Assembly: GCA_030149165.1 (NCBI GenBank)
Contig: JASBRY010000002.1
Coordinates: 46,222 to 110,221 of the forward strand
From: Phycisphaerales bacterium
Lineage (GTDB): Bacteria; Planctomycetota; Phycisphaerae; Phycisphaerales; UBA1924
DNA: 64,000 nucleotides
Direction of reading: 5' to 3'
Both the position numbers and the translations under genes were made by a program. The notes below the pieces were generated by a model. It saw nothing but the letters and a program-made list of their open reading frames with translations, was not told the origin of the DNA and ran no database searches. How positions within the stretch are numbered: the first letter of the stretch is position 1; the number at the start of each line of letters is the position of its first letter. Positions 36,123-46,253 of this stretch are shown here, in pieces.

Positions 36123-36166
36123 CGTAATCTCCTTGGAATCCTCGAAAGATTCACTTAATCAGCAGT

Positions 36167-37030
36167 TCAGCTGCCCAACTTGCTCAGAACCTGATCACCT
36201 TCGCGGATGGACTGGCCCGGAGCGGTGTACGCGACGCGTGCGACCGCGTGGTTCAGATCAACACGGAACACAACGAGCTCGCCGAGGTAAGTCGCGCCGT
36301 TGCGGTGGACATACATCCGAGCGTTGTTAGAGATGCGATCATTGGTGCCGAGGTTGATCTTCACAAGCAGATCACCTGTGTTCGGATCGGAACGAACTTC
36401 ATCAATGCGTCCGCTAATCGGTGCGCCTGGAATCTCAGTCGCTGCATTGCTGTTGAATGCAACAGTCGCTGTCGAACCGCCATTATCAACAAGACGGCGG
36501 ACTTCTTCAAGTTGCTCTTGCAGAGCACGCTTGACCTGCTCGTACACAATGACCTGACTTTCAAGATCGCCGAGTTGTTTCTCGAGATCGATTTTCTCGT
36601 CACGGTAATCAAGCTCAGCGCTGCGGAGTCGACTCAACTCATCCTTGTACTCAGAGATGATGTTCGCTTGTGTTTCTGTAGTCACACCAAGCTGAGCGAT
36701 CTTCGAAGTGATCGAAACACGCTCGGACTCCGCTTGACGCAGAGCAATACGGAGCTCGGAGTTCGCAGCTTCGAGTCGACGAATATCCGAGTCGCGCGAT
36801 GCGAGTTCGTCCTGCAGACGAGTCTTGTCGTCTTCGAGGGTCGCTTTTTCTTGAGCACCAGTCGACTTGTGAGCAGCCAAACTGGATTCAGCGGAAGTCG
36901 CACGCTCCAGTGCCGCGTCGTAGTCCGCGAGGATCCGGTCCGCGTTAACGGAGAAAGAAATAGCCAGTGCGGCCATCATGATGCTCATCACAGCGGCGAA
37001 CAGGACAAAGACCTTGGTGAGAATATGCAC
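36167..37030 (-). CDS. Membrane-anchored coiled-coil protein, MreC-like layout
   Basis: 287 residues from GTG 37030 with GAGGAG upstream. One N-terminal membrane segment (5-28), a long heptad-rich coiled coil (about 32-185), then a beta-rich C-terminal domain (GRIDEVRSDPNTGDLLVKI, YVHRNGATYLGELVVFRVD, GQSIREGDQV). The order anchor, coiled coil, beta domain is that of MreC-like scaffold proteins, but sequence similarity cannot be claimed. Likely periplasmic and structural. Paired with the small membrane protein downstream. Confidence 0.7.
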   Translation of the reverse strand: MHILTKVFVLFAAVMSIMMAALAISFSVNADRILADYDAALERATSAESSLAAHKSTGAQEKATLEDDKTRLQDELASRDSDIRRLEAANSELRIALRQAESERVSITSKIAQLGVTTETQANIISEYKDELSRLRSAELDYRDEKIDLEKQLGDLESQVIVYEQVKRALQEQLEEVRRLVDNGGSTATVAFNSNAATEIPGAPISGRIDEVRSDPNTGDLLVKINLGTNDRISNNARMYVHRNGATYLGELVVFRVDLNHAVARVAYTAPGQSIREGDQVLSKLGS

Positions 37031-37216
37031 GCTCGACTCCTCGATGCTCGTGTCGTTTCAGTAGGAGAGACGCCCATGCGTCCATCCCAATCGGAATGCT
37101 AGTGTAGCCCCTTTTTTGATCCTGTGGGGGCGATCACCGCACAAGACCCTTCAATCACACACAACGGTGCGCAGAGCACTGTACGGCACCAATCCCTGCG
37201 GGTTCCAACCCCACCA

Positions 37217-38299
37217 TCACGACCCCAAAATCTCCAGAATTCCCCCCGCCGCAGCCGTCCGAACCTGAGGGGATTCATCCACAAGCATCGCTTCAAGTTT
37301 CGGGAAATGCTCCACGCGACCGGTCCGCCCGTACACCGTCGCGGCTTGTGCTCGGATCACTGGATTCAGATCCTGAGCGTACTCATCAGCGATGAACCCG
37401 CCTTCACGCAATCCCAGCTTCGCCAGCGATCCCGCGATCGCGAGACGAACCTCGGCAGGCATTGGGCGATCAGAATCCTCGTCCACCAGATAGATCAACT
37501 GGTCGATCGCTCCCCGATCTCGGACCTCACCGATAATCTGGACCGCGAGGGCCGTCGCTTCAAGCTCCTCTGGACGAGCCGGATACAACGCTCCACGCAC
37601 AACATGCAAGCTGTCCTGATCCCCCAGTTTGATCATCGCTTCGGAGACCTGAAGCCGAAAGATCTGACGCTGGATCGGGGCCGTCTGCCCCCACGATCGT
37701 CCCGCGGCTTGCTGCAGGAGCGGAATCGCGGATGGATTTCCAAGTTCTCCAAGTATGAATGCGGCGTGTGAACTCACTCGGATGTCCTCAGAGTCCAGCA
37801 GCATTGTGGACAAAGGTGTCAGATCAACACCCGATGCACCGATCTTCTCCAAACCAAAGAGCGCCGAAGCTTGGACAAACGGCGAAGAGTCATGAACCAA
37901 CCCCTCAAGCATCGGACTCAACTCTCCGAGGTTTTGCCGACCCACCACCATCGCCGCGACTGATCGGACTCCTTCATTGCGATCCGACAAACCAAGTGCC
38001 GCGACCGATTCTAGCGATGCGGACTGTCCTTGAAGCGCTTCGAGTGCATTGGCGCGGAGTTCTGGACTGATATCCGATGTCATCTCGAGGAGTGTCTCTA
38101 TCGCCGCAGATCGAAGCTCACGATTCGAGCGCCCGGTGCGCGCCACTGGCGCCTGAGTCCCCTGACTCGCTCGCGTCTCAATCGGACGATCTTGTCGAGC
38201 AACTGTCTCGCCTCCGCCTCCAGAACAGCCTGAAAGCATCATCGCTCCACTAAGCCCAAGCATCCCGATCAGTTGTAATCCGCAATAGTCGCGTCGCAT
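37217..38299 (-). CDS. HEAT-repeat lipoprotein
   Basis: 360 residues from ATG 38299 (AAGGGA upstream). Signal peptide with lipobox LSGC (MMLSGCSGGGG). The rest is a helical repeat array of about 9 HEAT-like units (for example RSNRELRSAAIETLLEM, NPVIRAQAATVYGRTG, SPQVRTAAAGGILEIL), a fold used for protein-protein contacts. It follows lnt, the enzyme that completes lipoprotein acylation, by 49 nt and probably shares its transcript. Partner unknown. Confidence 0.85.
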   Translation of the reverse strand: MRRDYCGLQLIGMLGLSGAMMLSGCSGGGGETVARQDRPIETRASQGTQAPVARTGRSNRELRSAAIETLLEMTSDISPELRANALEALQGQSASLESVAALGLSDRNEGVRSVAAMVVGRQNLGELSPMLEGLVHDSSPFVQASALFGLEKIGASGVDLTPLSTMLLDSEDIRVSSHAAFILGELGNPSAIPLLQQAAGRSWGQTAPIQRQIFRLQVSEAMIKLGDQDSLHVVRGALYPARPEELEATALAVQIIGEVRDRGAIDQLIYLVDEDSDRPMPAEVRLAIAGSLAKLGLREGGFIADEYAQDLNPVIRAQAATVYGRTGRVEHFPKLEAMLVDESPQVRTAAAGGILEILGS

Positions 38300-38348
38300 C
38301 GAATATCCCTTTCGCGTGCCAATACACGGCGTGAGTTCGTTTATGTTC

Positions 38349-40145
38349 CTATTCATCGGTCCCAGCAGACTGTTCGCTCCGTTTTTGAACAAAAGTCAGA
38401 ATCAGCCCCGCTCCGCTCATTCCGAGCAGAATCCAGCCGAAAGCGGCTCCAAACACTCCCGATCCTGGGAAGGCCCTACCCGATCCCAACTCGACCCCAG
38501 CGTTCAGATATCCAATAAGCTCATCGTTGGGATCCACCATACTCAGCTGATCTTCGACCACCACACCATCGCGCCCAATCACACATGAGACGCCCGTGTT
38601 CGCACTCCGGATCATTGGTGTTTGCAGTTCAACACACCGCCAACGCGCGATCAGCATATGCGATCTTCTGGCAACATCCGATTGGCCAAACCAACCATCA
38701 TTCGTGATGTTGACTAGCAGTTGTGCTCGACGGTCTGGCCCATCGAACACCAACGACCGGCACACTCCTGGAACCGTTGCTTCGAAGCAGATCGGTGTAC
38801 CAACAGAGACCTGCTTCCCCTCCAGCGAAACTTCAAGCACCGTAGGCTCGACTCCCGCTGACAAGATGAACTCCATCCCCGTCGCGCCCAACCCCAGCAA
38901 ACTTTGCTCGAGCCATTCCCAGTTGGAAATCACTGGCATCACCTCGCCGAACGGCGTCAGATGCATCTTGTTGTACCATGTTGAGCCGATCTCTCCGCCA
39001 TCCACCAAGAACGCGCTGTTGAACATCCCGTCGTTGGTGTACTGCACCCAATCATCGTTGTCCCGCACAATCTGCAGATTCTCAAACGCGACCGATCCCA
39101 CGATCATCGGGATATCGATCCCCTTCTGCATGACGAGCAACTCATCGACCACACTCGTCGCTGGAATCCGATCGGGCATCCCCCACAACTCCGGCGCGTC
39201 ATCCACTGTCCTTGGGATCATGCTCCAAGTCAATCCAAAGTCACGCTCATGCTGTAATGAAATCGGATCAAAGGTCCATCCAGGAACGAATCCCTCGGGC
39301 CACACAATCACATCCGGCGTCACAAACTCATCTCGCGAACTCGCGATCGTGAGATCACGCAGCGTCGTCCAGTCGTAATACCGCTGACGATCCGTCCACT
39401 GCATCCGATTATCTTGAGGCACATTGAGTTGCACAATCCCCACATTGATCCGATCTGCTTCCTCATTCCCCCAGCGCAATCCGAGCACCCCCAACCCCAT
39501 CCACAGCACGAGCACACCAACGGCATTCAGTGAATGCCGAACCAAACGCTCACCGGATGCGGCTTTCATGATCTGCCAAATGAAAACGGCCGAGAACAAC
39601 CCCACCAAGTACATCCCAGCGTTCCCTCCGATCGCAGCAGGGCCCGCGAGCACTTGTTTGGGAGATTCAATCAACGGCTGCACACCGAGGTACCACGGAT
39701 ACCCACTGAACGCCGCGTGCGCACGCAAATAGTCCACGGCGACATAAACCACAGGCAGCACAATCCATGCGTGACCAAACCGATTGACGACCCGATTCCC
39801 AGCCCACACAAAGATCGCCGGATACGCCATCAAGTACAGCATCAGGAACGGCGTTCCCATGACCGTCACATCCCACATCCACCAGTGCGTCCACAGCCAA
39901 GCCGGGAGCGTCCCGAGTCCAACCAACACTGCAGCTCGACTCGGACGGATCACCGGATCATTGGCAACCAGCAACAACGGCAACGGCGTCAGCAGCGCCA
40001 ACCACCACATCCCCATCTCCGCAAACGGCGGGAAGGAGAAAATCACGCACAAAGCGAAGAGCAGACCACAAAATAACGCTCGCAATCGACCGAAGCGTGT
40101 GGTCCATTGCAGCATCGAAATCAGATCAGCGTGGAGTTGAATCAC
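38349..40145 (-). CDS. lnt: Apolipoprotein N-acyltransferase
   Basis: 598 residues. Inner-membrane enzyme that adds the third acyl chain to lipoproteins. About six to seven N-terminal membrane segments, then the periplasmic nitrilase domain with the expected Glu (VWPEGFV), Lys (YNKMHLTPFGEV) and Cys (PICFEATVP); most relatives have CYE. A final membrane segment (ILLGMSGAGLILTFV) ends the protein. The GTG start at 40145 overlaps the accD stop as GTGA, suggesting translational coupling; ATG 40115 is an alternative. Confidence 0.92.
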   Translation of the reverse strand: MIQLHADLISMLQWTTRFGRLRALFCGLLFALCVIFSFPPFAEMGMWWLALLTPLPLLLVANDPVIRPSRAAVLVGLGTLPAWLWTHWWMWDVTVMGTPFLMLYLMAYPAIFVWAGNRVVNRFGHAWIVLPVVYVAVDYLRAHAAFSGYPWYLGVQPLIESPKQVLAGPAAIGGNAGMYLVGLFSAVFIWQIMKAASGERLVRHSLNAVGVLVLWMGLGVLGLRWGNEEADRINVGIVQLNVPQDNRMQWTDRQRYYDWTTLRDLTIASSRDEFVTPDVIVWPEGFVPGWTFDPISLQHERDFGLTWSMIPRTVDDAPELWGMPDRIPATSVVDELLVMQKGIDIPMIVGSVAFENLQIVRDNDDWVQYTNDGMFNSAFLVDGGEIGSTWYNKMHLTPFGEVMPVISNWEWLEQSLLGLGATGMEFILSAGVEPTVLEVSLEGKQVSVGTPICFEATVPGVCRSLVFDGPDRRAQLLVNITNDGWFGQSDVARRSHMLIARWRCVELQTPMIRSANTGVSCVIGRDGVVVEDQLSMVDPNDELIGYLNAGVELGSGRAFPGSGVFGAAFGWILLGMSGAGLILTFVQKRSEQSAGTDE

Positions 40146-40984
40146 ATCCCAGCGTAGTCAATCAGTCGCGCCAGTTCACTACGCAGATCGTGACGATGCA
40201 CCACACGATCCACCATGCCGCGATCCTGCAGGAACTCGGAACGCTGGAATCCCTCAGGGAGATCCTGGCGAATCGTCTGTCTGATCACGCGTGGGCCCGC
40301 GAATCCGATCAGTGCGCGTGGTTCGGCGATGTGGAAATCCCCAAGCATCGCAAACGAAGCGGTCACGCCGCCGGTCGTTGGATCGGTCAGAACAGAGATG
40401 AACAATCCTCCAGCATCATCGTGACGAGCGAGAGCCGCGGAGGTCTTCGCCATCTGCATCAGACTGAGTCCAGCTTCTTGCATACGCGCCCCGCCGGAGC
40501 AGGAGACAATGATCAGAGGCAGTTTCTCTGCAGTCGCATGCTCGATCGCGCGAGTCAGTTTCTCGCCTACGACGGACCCCATCGAACCCATCATGAATGT
40601 CAGATCCAAACACGCGAGCATCGCGGGACGACCTTTGATGAAGCATGTCCCCGCTTGACACCCCTCGTCTTGACCGGTCTTCTTCTGCTCTGCCGCGATT
40701 CGGTCAGGATATTTCTTGAGATCAACAAAGTTCAGCGGATCTCCCGCACGCAGTTCCGTGAACATCGGGACAAAGGTATCCGCGTCGGTTAACTGTTCGA
40801 TGCGTTGCTTTGCAGAAATCCGATAGTGGTGACTGCATTCCGGACACACATGCATGTTCGCTTCCATCTGCCGGCGATAGATCATCGTCGAACACGAAGG
40901 ACAGCGCAGCCAGAGTCCCTCCGGAACCCCTCGCCTTGCTTTGGGCTTGGTCGCTTGAACACGCTCAGTTGCGATTTGACTCAT
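40142..40984 (-). CDS. accD: Acetyl-CoA carboxylase carboxyltransferase beta subunit
   Basis: 280 residues. With AccA transfers the carboxyl group from biotin to acetyl-CoA, giving malonyl-CoA for fatty acids. N-terminal zinc ribbon with C28, C31, C47 and C50, then the carboxyltransferase core (FMMGSMGSVVGEKLTRAIE, SCSGGARMQEA, TDPTTGGVTASFA). accA is not in the window. First gene of the accD-lnt-HEAT lipoprotein run. Confidence 0.95.
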   Translation of the reverse strand: MSQIATERVQATKPKARRGVPEGLWLRCPSCSTMIYRRQMEANMHVCPECSHHYRISAKQRIEQLTDADTFVPMFTELRAGDPLNFVDLKKYPDRIAAEQKKTGQDEGCQAGTCFIKGRPAMLACLDLTFMMGSMGSVVGEKLTRAIEHATAEKLPLIIVSCSGGARMQEAGLSLMQMAKTSAALARHDDAGGLFISVLTDPTTGGVTASFAMLGDFHIAEPRALIGFAGPRVIRQTIRQDLPEGFQRSEFLQDRGMVDRVVHRHDLRSELARLIDYAGM

Positions 40985-41054
40985 GGAATCATCCTTTGCA
41001 AACCCGATGTTGTGATTTCATCCACATCACACCATACAGGTCTGGTATTTCATT

Positions 41055-41717
41055 TTAGGCAATTTTCGGCTTCCACGCGCGATCCCCTTCAATCACCCCT
41101 CGTGATAAGGAGAAGGACTCGAGCCCAGCTGGTTCGTCTAAGTACCCCCAAACCTCGGAGAGTGGCCGCTGGTCGAGCCAGCATTTCACCACCGCCCAAG
41201 CGTATGGCCGGAGCACCACTCCCACTGTTGGATGCTCGGATTTCAGTTTGCCCAAGACCTTGAATAATGCGGTAAGCACTCGATCCTGAACGACTTGCAT
41301 GGATTCTCCGTCAGGCGGCGCTACATTGCCGGGCTGCGCCACCCACTGCGCATACACGCTCGGGAATCGCTCTTCCAGATCCGATCGCAGCACACCTTCC
41401 CAGAGACCTAGATTAAGTTCCGCAAAGTCATCGACGACCTTGACCTTCGCGCCGCTCGCGCCTGAGAGCTGCTTCACACACTCCATCGCCGCATCGGAAG
41501 GACCACACAAGATCAAGTCGATTTCAGATCGGAAGCCGGCAAGCTCGCTCGTCTGTACAGACTGCTTGAGCTGGTTCAAAGATTCTTCGGTGGTTGGAAG
41601 ATCAGTCACCCCACAGAGTCGCCCCTCATCATCCCACGAGGTCGTCCCGGCTTTCATCAAGAGTATGGTGTAGTGAGAAGATTTCGCCAACAGATCAATC
41701 CTTCGCTTCGTCTTCAA
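41055..41717 (-). CDS. Histidine-phosphatase-like protein lacking catalytic residues
   Basis: 220 residues that thread along the phosphoglycerate-mutase-like histidine phosphatase fold: strand 1 plus loop (ILLMKAGTTSWDDEG), SDAAMECVKQL, DDFAELNLGLWEGVLRSDLEERFP, DGESMQVVQDRVLTAL, VGVVLRPYAWAVV. The catalytic RHG is KAG (H replaced by A23), the following Arg is missing, and the second His motif (SHG) is RPY. It is therefore probably a non-enzymatic relative. Start is TTG 41717, poorly supported. It lies downstream of rpe. Confidence 0.7.
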   Translation of the reverse strand: MKTKRRIDLLAKSSHYTILLMKAGTTSWDDEGRLCGVTDLPTTEESLNQLKQSVQTSELAGFRSEIDLILCGPSDAAMECVKQLSGASGAKVKVVDDFAELNLGLWEGVLRSDLEERFPSVYAQWVAQPGNVAPPDGESMQVVQDRVLTALFKVLGKLKSEHPTVGVVLRPYAWAVVKCWLDQRPLSEVWGYLDEPAGLESFSLSRGVIEGDRAWKPKIA

Positions 41718-41834
41718 CCACTCATCAGCCGTGTGACGAGTCTGGGATCATATCGACCACATTCAATCGAGTCCGTGAGTGTTCCCACCATTCCGTTGCA
41801 TGTAAGCGTCTGCAAACGAGGGGATTTCCCCCGT

Positions 41835-42533
41835 TCAAGCCTGCCCCTCACCCCCACGCAATGTACGGATGATCTGAGCCCACTGATCCCTCGGCTTGCC
41901 ATAGATCGCAGATCCAGCAACCAAAAGATCAAACCCCGCTTCGGTCGCTAAACCAGCGGTATCAGGACCGATCCCCCCATCAATCTCCAGACGCTGATCC
42001 GCTCGAAGCATCGGAGCAATACGACGCCCCTTCTCGAGCACTTCAGGAATAAACGCCTGCCCCCCGAAGCCGGGATTGACGCTCATCACCAGAACAAGAT
42101 CAAACGCATCCACGACAGGCAGCAAACGCTCAACATCAGTTGGTGGATTGATAACGATACCGGTACGCATACCCAAGTCTTCAAGTAAACCGGAAAGGTC
42201 CCGTGCGTGCTGCTCGGATTCACATATCTCGATATGGAAACTCAGCAGGTTCGCTCCAGCGTCTACGAAAGGCTTAAAATACAACTCTGGATCCGTCACC
42301 ATCAGGTGCACATCCAGATACGCATCCGGCAGTGCTTTGTGAAGCGACGCACACACCCCAGGCCCCATCGAGAGATTGGGGACAAAGTGCCCGTCCATAA
42401 TGTCCACATGCAGCAGGTCAGCCCCAGCTTGGAGCGAAGCACGCGCGTCATCCGCGAGATTGGCAAAGTCCGCCGCGAGGATCGAGGGTGCGATCAAAGG
42501 CCGATCGGGCTTGGTCGAAATCGGGTCAATCAT
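41835..42533 (-). CDS. rpe: Ribulose-phosphate 3-epimerase
   Basis: 232 residues from ATG 42533; the open frame beyond it is not coding-like and would overlap the divergent neighbour's leader. TIM-barrel enzyme of the pentose phosphate and Calvin-type pathways. Motifs: IAPSILAADFANL, LLHVDIMDGHFVPNLSMGP, DVHLMV, LSFHIE, MSVNPGFGGQAFIPEVL and EIDGGIGPDTAG, with all the metal-site His/Asp positions. Confidence 0.95.
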   Translation of the reverse strand: MIDPISTKPDRPLIAPSILAADFANLADDARASLQAGADLLHVDIMDGHFVPNLSMGPGVCASLHKALPDAYLDVHLMVTDPELYFKPFVDAGANLLSFHIEICESEQHARDLSGLLEDLGMRTGIVINPPTDVERLLPVVDAFDLVLVMSVNPGFGGQAFIPEVLEKGRRIAPMLRADQRLEIDGGIGPDTAGLATEAGFDLLVAGSAIYGKPRDQWAQIIRTLRGGEGQA

Positions 42534-42628
42534 GCACCACTCTAGTGCCTCGCATCGATCCGAGCAGTAGGATACCAAACCATTCAGCACACAGAACCGG
42601 ATATGTGTCCACGATGGAGGAGACCATG

Positions 42629-44047
42629 ATGCCACAAGCAACCACCCTCGCTTCACAACTCGATTCCATCGGTCAATCCAAGCTGGCGCGATACCTCCAA
42701 GGCGTCACCGGCTCAGGTGCCCAGATTCTGCTCGATGAGATCAACCAGTTCGACCTCCAACAGATAGCAAACTACATCAAGCAATACGGCGCCCAGTTCA
42801 CCGCTTCACCACCAGACGAGACGATTTCTCCTGCTCCCTACTTTGCGCTCAACGACACGAGCTGGGACCGCTCCCTCTACCAAACCAAAGGTGAAGAACT
42901 CATCAAAGCCGGAAAGGTCGCCTGCTTCACCGTCGCAGGCGGACAAGGCTCACGCTTGGGATTCGAGGGACCTAAAGGCTGCTATCCAACCTCATGCGTG
43001 AACAACAAATCACTGTTCGAGATGTTCGCGCAGACCATCTACGCGAACCAACGCAAATACAACACCACGATCCCCTGGTACATCATGACCAGCCCGCTCA
43101 ATCACGAGCAGACACAATCGTTCTTCGATGAGCACAACCACTTCGGTATCGATCCAGACAACATCATGTTCTTCGAGCAAGGCGTCATGCCGAGCTTCGA
43201 CAAGGAGACCGGCGACCTGCTCCTCTCCGATCCCGCACACCTCGCGACCAACCCAGACGGACACGGCGGCGCGTACAAAGCACTCCATGTCTCCGGCGCT
43301 CTCGAAGACATGCAATCGCGTGGGATCGAGCAGCTCAGCTATTTCCAAGTCGACAATCCCAACGCAAAGATCATCGATCCGGTTTTCATCGGACTCCACG
43401 CGTTCTCCCCAGAGTCCTCCGCAGAGTTCAGTTCCAAGATGGTCGCCAAAGCATCTTGGGATGAAAAAGTCGGCGTGTTCTGCAGAGTCGGAGACCACCT
43501 CGCCGTGGTCGAATACTCCGATCTCCCAGAAGAGCTCGCCAAAATGACCAATGAGCAAGGTGAACTGATGTTCAATGCGGGATCCATCGCGATCCACACG
43601 ATCTCTGTGAAGTTCATCGAGCAGATCGCAACCGATCCTAAGTACGCACTCCCCTTCCATCGTGCCGTCAAAAAAGTCCCGTACTTTGACACCGAGACCG
43701 GACAGCATGTCGATCCTTCCGAGCCCAATGCGATCAAGCTCGAGCAGTTCGTGTTCGATGCGATGTCCCTCGCCGACAACTCTATTGTGCTTGAGACTGA
43801 TCGCGTGGAAGAGTTCGCACCAGTGAAGAATGCAACCGGAACCGATTCGATCATCACCTCAAAGCAGCTCCAGTCCCAGCGAGCCGCGAACTGGTTGATC
43901 GCGCGTGGGGTCTCTATCCCAACCAATCCCGACGGCAGCGTGAACGCGACGATTGAACTCTCCCCCATCACCGCGCTCTGTCCTGAAGATCTCGACTCAG
44001 AACAACTACCTGATGCGATCAAGCCAGGGTCGAGCATCACACTCTGA
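42629..44047 (+). CDS. UDP-sugar pyrophosphorylase (UDPGP / AGX type)
   Basis: 472 residues from ATG 42629, 6 nt after GGAGGAG; ATG 42626 and 42614 are further options. Has the UDPGP-family signature VAGGQGSRLGFEGPKGCYPTS near residue 100 and NPDGHGGAYKAL and VDNPNAKIIDPVFIG later. The pattern is that of the eukaryote-like UDP-N-acetylhexosamine pyrophosphorylases rather than GlmU or GalU. Makes a UDP-sugar from UTP and a sugar 1-phosphate; the sugar is undetermined. Begins a rightward run with the hydrolase, MFS and trpB genes. Confidence 0.88.
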   Translation: MPQATTLASQLDSIGQSKLARYLQGVTGSGAQILLDEINQFDLQQIANYIKQYGAQFTASPPDETISPAPYFALNDTSWDRSLYQTKGEELIKAGKVACFTVAGGQGSRLGFEGPKGCYPTSCVNNKSLFEMFAQTIYANQRKYNTTIPWYIMTSPLNHEQTQSFFDEHNHFGIDPDNIMFFEQGVMPSFDKETGDLLLSDPAHLATNPDGHGGAYKALHVSGALEDMQSRGIEQLSYFQVDNPNAKIIDPVFIGLHAFSPESSAEFSSKMVAKASWDEKVGVFCRVGDHLAVVEYSDLPEELAKMTNEQGELMFNAGSIAIHTISVKFIEQIATDPKYALPFHRAVKKVPYFDTETGQHVDPSEPNAIKLEQFVFDAMSLADNSIVLETDRVEEFAPVKNATGTDSIITSKQLQSQRAANWLIARGVSIPTNPDGSVNATIELSPITALCPEDLDSEQLPDAIKPGSSITL

Positions 44048-44059
44048 TTGAGAACAGCC

Positions 44060-44893
44060 GTGAACGAATATCCGACGGTCGACGATCGTTTCAAACAACT
44101 CCCCAAGTCTCTCCAAGCCAAGTCCAAACACACTCGGCTCGGAGACGATGTCCCCGCACTCATCGTTCATCCCGACTTTGAAACCCCATGCCCGTGGGTC
44201 CTCTGGATCCACGGCAGAACGGTCTACAAAGAACTCGATCCAGGACGATACAACCGCTGGGTCCGCGCCGGAATCGGAGCCGTCGCGATCGATCTCCCAG
44301 GTCACGGCGAACGCTACAAAGAGGGCGCCCACCATCCTGATCAGACTGTGCACAATCTGACCCAGTGCATCAACGAGATCGACAGCATCCTCAAATCAGT
44401 CAAAGAACTCGGGATCTACGACATGTCCAACGCCGCGATGGGAGGCATGTCCGCCGGAGGCATGGTCACCGCACGAAGATGCTGCGACCCACACCCATTC
44501 CTTGGCATCTCACTCGAATGCACCACCGGAGATCTGCTCGGACTCTATTTCCCAGAAAACCCCACAGAGGGCGGCATCTGGCGCGTTCACCACGTTCGGA
44601 ACGAAGTCGAAGCAATTGACACCCCATCGCACTTATCTGGATTCCGACCAATCCCTGTCCTCGCGATGCACAACCGAGGCGATGAGCTGGTCCCGTTCAG
44701 CGTCCAGTCCGGATTCATTGACACACTCCGCGATCACTACCAAGAACTCGGCGCCGATCCTGAACTGGTGCAGCTCATCGAGTTCGAAGACACCGGAGCG
44801 ATCCAGGAGCACGCCGGTTTCGGGAAGTTCGCGACCCAAGCGAAGGATCTGCAACTGGAGTTCTTCAAATCACTGTTCGATATGGACTCCTGA
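44060..44893 (+). CDS. Alpha/beta hydrolase
   Basis: 277 residues from GTG 44060; a TTG at 44048, just after the previous stop, is the other option. Strand-turn VLWIHGRTVYK (oxyanion region), nucleophile serine in GMSAGGM, acid in HNRGDELVPF, and histidine in QEHAGFGKF complete a hydrolase triad. No signal peptide, so cytoplasmic. Serine hydrolases of this kind act on esters or peptides; substrate unknown. Confidence 0.8.
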   Translation: MNEYPTVDDRFKQLPKSLQAKSKHTRLGDDVPALIVHPDFETPCPWVLWIHGRTVYKELDPGRYNRWVRAGIGAVAIDLPGHGERYKEGAHHPDQTVHNLTQCINEIDSILKSVKELGIYDMSNAAMGGMSAGGMVTARRCCDPHPFLGISLECTTGDLLGLYFPENPTEGGIWRVHHVRNEVEAIDTPSHLSGFRPIPVLAMHNRGDELVPFSVQSGFIDTLRDHYQELGADPELVQLIEFEDTGAIQEHAGFGKFATQAKDLQLEFFKSLFDMDS

Positions 44894-44926
44894 TCGAACA
44901 GCAGTAATTTCGAGTACAGTGTCACG

Positions 44927-46246
44927 ATGCCCAAGCTCTTCCAGAATCTCAAGAACCCAAAGGAAGTCTTCGCTTGGGGGCTCTACGACCTCGCCAACCA
45001 ATCCTTCACCCTCCTGATCATCACACTGCTCTTCCCGATCTACTTCAAATCCGTCGCTGTGGGAGATCAACAGCGAGGAGATTCACTCTGGTCCATCGGA
45101 GTCTCCTCGGCACTGCTCACAGTCGTGCTGCTCTCACCGTTCGTTGGGACTTATGCAGATGCTCGCGCCAAACGCAAGCAACTGCTCATGATCACCGGCA
45201 CCATCTGCTCGATCCTGACCATCGCGATGACCTTCATCTCCCCAGGACAATGGTGGCTGGGGCTCGCCTTGTTCATCCCAGCAAACATCTGCTATCAGAT
45301 CGGCGAAAACCTCCTCGCGAGCTTCCTCCCCGCGCTCTCGACCCCACGCACCATCGGACGCGTCTCGGCGATCGGTTGGGCGATGGGCTACCTCGGCTCA
45401 CTTCTCCTGCTCATCTGCGTCATCTCTGGGGTAAAGCTCTTCGACTGGCAGCAGACGCCAGACTGGAAGTGGTTCTTCATCCTCGCTGGCGCGTGGTTCT
45501 TTGTGTGGATGCTCCCCGCCGGGTTTATCCTCCACGAACCTCCACACGATGATCCACTTAGAAATACCAATGGTTTCAAGCTCGCTATCCAACGCATAAT
45601 GTCCACCATCAGGGAAGCATCCCATTTTAATCAGCTTGTCAGATTCCTCATCGCGTTCTTCATATACGGGCTCGGCGTGCAGACCATGATCGCCTTCGCA
45701 GCGATCCTCGCAAACGACTTCGGAATCCAGGAAATGGGCCTCTTCATCTTCACGCTCCAGATCGCCGTCACTGCAGGGATCACAGCGATCGTGGTCTCCC
45801 GATATCAAGACCGGATTGGAGCCAAACCCACCATCAGCATCTTCCTCATCATCTGGATGCTTTCGAGTGCTGGCCTGTTGCTTGCCAAACTCAGTGGAGC
45901 CGCATCGGGATCCAATCAGTGGATCTTCTGGGTTATCGGAAACGGCATCGGGATCGGTCTCGGAGGGATCGGCCCCTCATCACGCTCGATGGTCGGCTTG
46001 TTCGCTCCATCCGCTCGTGTCGGCGAGTTTTTCGGACTCTGGGGAATGACCTACAAACTCGCCGGCGCCGTTGGGGTCCTCTCATTCGGACAAGTTAAAG
46101 CATGGATCGGTGACGCCCCAGCGCTCGCGCTCCTCACTTCTTTCTTCGCCTTTGGATTATTGCTTCTCCTCTCCGTTTCTGTACCAAAGGGCATCCGCGC
46201 CGCGAAACAAGCGAATAGACAAGCCCGTATAAACCTGAGCGTATGA
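44927..46246 (+). CDS. UMF1-type MFS transporter
   Basis: 439 residues with about 12 membrane segments. The start ([26 protein letters not shown]) and [18 protein letters not shown] are typical of the UMF1/Atg22-like branch of the major facilitator superfamily, whose eukaryotic member exports amino acids from vacuoles. Substrate unknown here. The next gene, trpB, starts 7 nt later. Confidence 0.87.
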   Translation: MPKLFQNLKNPKEVFAWGLYDLANQSFTLLIITLLFPIYFKSVAVGDQQRGDSLWSIGVSSALLTVVLLSPFVGTYADARAKRKQLLMITGTICSILTIAMTFISPGQWWLGLALFIPANICYQIGENLLASFLPALSTPRTIGRVSAIGWAMGYLGSLLLLICVISGVKLFDWQQTPDWKWFFILAGAWFFVWMLPAGFILHEPPHDDPLRNTNGFKLAIQRIMSTIREASHFNQLVRFLIAFFIYGLGVQTMIAFAAILANDFGIQEMGLFIFTLQIAVTAGITAIVVSRYQDRIGAKPTISIFLIIWMLSSAGLLLAKLSGAASGSNQWIFWVIGNGIGIGLGGIGPSSRSMVGLFAPSARVGEFFGLWGMTYKLAGAVGVLSFGQVKAWIGDAPALALLTSFFAFGLLLLLSVSVPKGIRAAKQANRQARINLSV

Positions 46247-46253
46247 TCCAGTC

